Shown: piece after piece, positions 36,189 through 37,981 of the stretch
Position numbering within the stretch: position 1 is the stretch's first letter
Layout: every line of letters begins with the position of its first letter
NCBI GenBank assembly: GCA_031296755.1
Contig: JAUMMZ010000023.1
Location: 1 to 37,981 of the forward strand
Reading direction: 5' to 3'
From: Collinsella sp.
GTDB lineage: Bacteria > Actinomycetota > Coriobacteriia > Coriobacteriales > Coriobacteriaceae
Length of the DNA stretch: 37,981 bases
The notes under the pieces: generated by a model
What the model saw: the letters and a program-made list of their open reading frames with translations, nothing else
What the model was told of the DNA's origin: nothing
Database searches by the model: none
Made by a program: the position numbers and the translations under genes

Positions 36189-37981
36189 ATGGAACAATTC
36201 CCGCGATCGAGCTCACGCAGCTCACGCCACGCGAGCGATCAACGAGCGCCGCACGAACGTTCGCGCGCTAACCGACAAGCCACCGAGCCGCGCCGCGCCG
36301 CAGACTCTCATCGCGTGCCCGCCAACAAGGGTGACCGCACCAACAGCGCCGCAAAAGAACAGGCGCCCACGCGCCCCAAATCTCGCTATATCCCCGCCCT
36401 CGACGGCCTGCGCACGCTTGCCGTCATCGCAGTGGTGCTCTATCACCTCAACCTCACATGGGCACAGGGCGGCCTGCTCGGCGTCACGGTTTTCTTTGCG
36501 CTCTCGGGCTACCTAATCACGCGCCTGCTCATCAACGAGGTATCAAAAACCGGCCGCATCGACCTCAAGAGCTTCTGGATTCGCCGCATCCGTCGCCTGG
36601 TCCCCGCCGTGGTAACGGTAGTGTTCGTGACCTGCGCGCTGTGCACCATCTTTAACCACGTGATGCTCACCAAGATGCGCCCCGACATCCTGCCGTCGCT
36701 GTTGTTCTTCAACAACTGGTGGCAGATTGCCCAAAACGTCTCGTACTTCAATGCTCTGGGCGACCCCTCGCCGCTCACGCACTTTTGGTCGCTTGCCATC
36801 GAGGAACAGTTCTACCTGATTTGGCCGCCACTGCTGTTTGCCATGGTATCCATGCATGTGAGCAAGCCCAACACGCGCCGCGTGGTTCTGGGCCTTGCCG
36901 CGGCATCCGCCCTCGCCATGATGGTGCTTTACAACCCTGCCGCCGACCCCAGCCGCGTGTACTACGGCACCGACACCCGCGTGTTCTCGCTGCTGCTGGG
37001 TGCCTGGATGGCCTTTATCCCCGATCGCGACCTGGCGCCGGTGCGTCTCGCTCATCGTTTGGGACTCAATCGCCTGGCTGGCGCCGCCAAGCATGGCAAG
37101 AACGCCGAGGGCAAGCCTGGCAAGAAGGTCGACGAATCAGCCGATACCACCCCGGCACAGCCGAGCGCCCTCGTGCGCTTTTGGTCCTCGCCCGCATCCA
37201 TCGATGTGTTGGGCGTCGTGGGTCTGGTTGGCCTTGCCGCCATGGTCGCGCTCACCAACGGCTACACCGCGTTTCAGTATCGCGGCGGCACGCTGTTATG
37301 CTCCATCCTCACGCTCATGGTCATCGCGGCCTGCGTGCAGCCCCAGGGAATGGTTGCCCGCGCGCTGTCCGCCGAGCCGCTCGTGTGGGTTGGCAAGCGC
37401 TCGTACAGTATCTATCTGTGGCACTATCCACTGCTGCTGCTTATGAACCCGGTCGCCAACATCAGCGATACGCCCTGGTGGCAGTACATCTTGCAGGTAC
37501 TTGTGGTGGTCGCCGTAGCCGAGTGCTCCTATCGCTTTATCGAAACACCGTTTAGGAAGGGCGCCTTCGGCCGCACTGTCGCCGAATTCCGCGATGGCAC
37601 CACCACGCCCGCCAACTGGGCACGCGCGCACGTCCCTGTCTGCGCAGCCTGCACTGTCGTGTTGGTCGTTGCACTGGGCGGCCTGATCTTTGTGCCCGAA
37701 ACGTCTGCACTGAGCGGCGAGGGCGCAGAAGTTCTGAACAAGGAAGCCAAAAACACCGCGCCCACCGACCAGCAGGCGGCCGACGACACCGACAAGGACA
37801 ACGACGGCTTCCCCGATGGCTCCTACGACCTGTTGATGATCGGTGACTCCGTGTCGCTGCGCGCCGTTGATTCCTTTGACGGTGTGTTCCCGCACAGCCA
37901 TATCGATGCTGAAAAGGGTCGCCAGTTTGATGCGGGCCGCGCGACATTTGAGGGCTATATCCAGCAGAACCTTGCCGGCAA
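36189..37981 (+). CDS. OatA-like acyltransferase-3 with SGNH domain, partial (3' end off the window)
   Basis: 597 codons are visible and the frame stays open to the right edge. Residues 1-58 are a basic Ser/Arg-rich cytoplasmic tail. The acyltransferase-3 membrane domain starts at RYIPALDGLRTLAVIAVVLY, with FFALSGYLITRLLI, SFWIRRIRRLVPAV, HFWSLAIEEQFYLIWP (catalytic-site His/Glu region) and SYSIYLWHYPLLLL, about ten spans. An acidic linker (QQAADDTDKDNDGFPDG) leads to an extracellular SGNH esterase domain beginning LLMIGDSVSLRAVDSF with the Ser of block I. This two-part layout is that of OatA/YrhL, which O-acetylates cell-wall peptidoglycan or surface glycans. The start ATG 36189 has only a weak GGATGAAG site. 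Catalytic Asp/His of the SGNH domain would lie beyond the edge. Confidence 0.85.
   Translation, partial: MEQFPRSSSRSSRHASDQRAPHERSRANRQATEPRRAADSHRVPANKGDRTNSAAKEQAPTRPKSRYIPALDGLRTLAVIAVVLYHLNLTWAQGGLLGVTVFFALSGYLITRLLINEVSKTGRIDLKSFWIRRIRRLVPAVVTVVFVTCALCTIFNHVMLTKMRPDILPSLLFFNNWWQIAQNVSYFNALGDPSPLTHFWSLAIEEQFYLIWPPLLFAMVSMHVSKPNTRRVVLGLAAASALAMMVLYNPAADPSRVYYGTDTRVFSLLLGAWMAFIPDRDLAPVRLAHRLGLNRLAGAAKHGKNAEGKPGKKVDESADTTPAQPSALVRFWSSPASIDVLGVVGLVGLAAMVALTNGYTAFQYRGGTLLCSILTLMVIAACVQPQGMVARALSAEPLVWVGKRSYSIYLWHYPLLLLMNPVANISDTPWWQYILQVLVVVAVAECSYRFIETPFRKGAFGRTVAEFRDGTTTPANWARAHVPVCAACTVVLVVALGGLIFVPETSALSGEGAEVLNKEAKNTAPTDQQAADDTDKDNDGFPDGSYDLLMIGDSVSLRAVDSFDGVFPHSHIDAEKGRQFDAGRATFEGYIQQNLAG

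Overview
The window looks like a chromosomal segment of a GC-rich gut actinobacterium of the class Coriobacteriia, most likely Collinsella or a close relative. Three things point there: high GC with strong Shine-Dalgarno sites, a multi-TM membrane protein fused to a LuxR helix-turn-helix, and many sugar PTS/GH1 operons. The genus is inferred from gene content only. There are 31 protein-coding genes (two cut by the window edges, one split by a frameshift). I saw no rRNA, tRNA or CRISPR array.

Layout. (1) 1-94: start of an IS-type HTH protein running off the left edge. (2) 160-4942, minus strand: a five-gene sugar cluster of rhamnose-isomerase-like TIM barrel, PTS EIIBC, DeoR regulator, AlsE-like epimerase and RpiB-like isomerase, best explained as D-allose/D-allulose use. 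(3) 5380-8389, plus: a 23-aa leader ORF followed by an MgtA-type Mg2+ P-ATPase. (4) 8727-10273, minus: a membrane-LuxR regulator split at a run of eight G. (5) 10526-14819, plus: DUF4428 zinc-ribbon, zinc-ribbon/TM, SPFH and lipoprotein genes, resembling the Bacillus YdjG/YdjI membrane-stress module. (6) 14930-18842, minus: NarL-type response regulator, histidine kinase and a degenerate kinase-like 7TM partner in overlapping genes. (7) 19069-20499: an orphan phospho-beta-glucosidase. (8) 20961-22067: an AAA ATPase between two copies of a ~255-bp repeat that includes the tail of the neighbouring DUF4867 gene. (9) 22264-23531: DUF4867 and luxS. (10) 23683-29672: LacI regulator plus an operon of FucI/AraA-like isomerase, two-piece transketolase and FGGY kinase. 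(11) 29855-33778: licT - PTS EIIBC - GH1 beta-glucoside operon with ribonucleic-antiterminator (RAT)-like elements. (12) 34028-36002: ribokinase and nucleoside hydrolase. (13) 36189 to the right edge: OatA-like O-acetyltransferase.

How it works together. Most of the window feeds sugars (hexoses, beta-glucosides, a pentose-like sugar, nucleoside ribose) into glycolysis and the pentose phosphate pathway, each unit with its own regulator (DeoR, LacI, LicT). The rest concerns the envelope and its sensing. The intergenic spaces carry several families of palindromes, the commonest being paired GTCTCRATCTGTAACA arms at three loci.

The items I would check first are the G8 tract, the RAT-like element that could mask the ribosome site of the EIIBC gene, the repeat-flanked ATPase, and the leader ORF ahead of mgtA.
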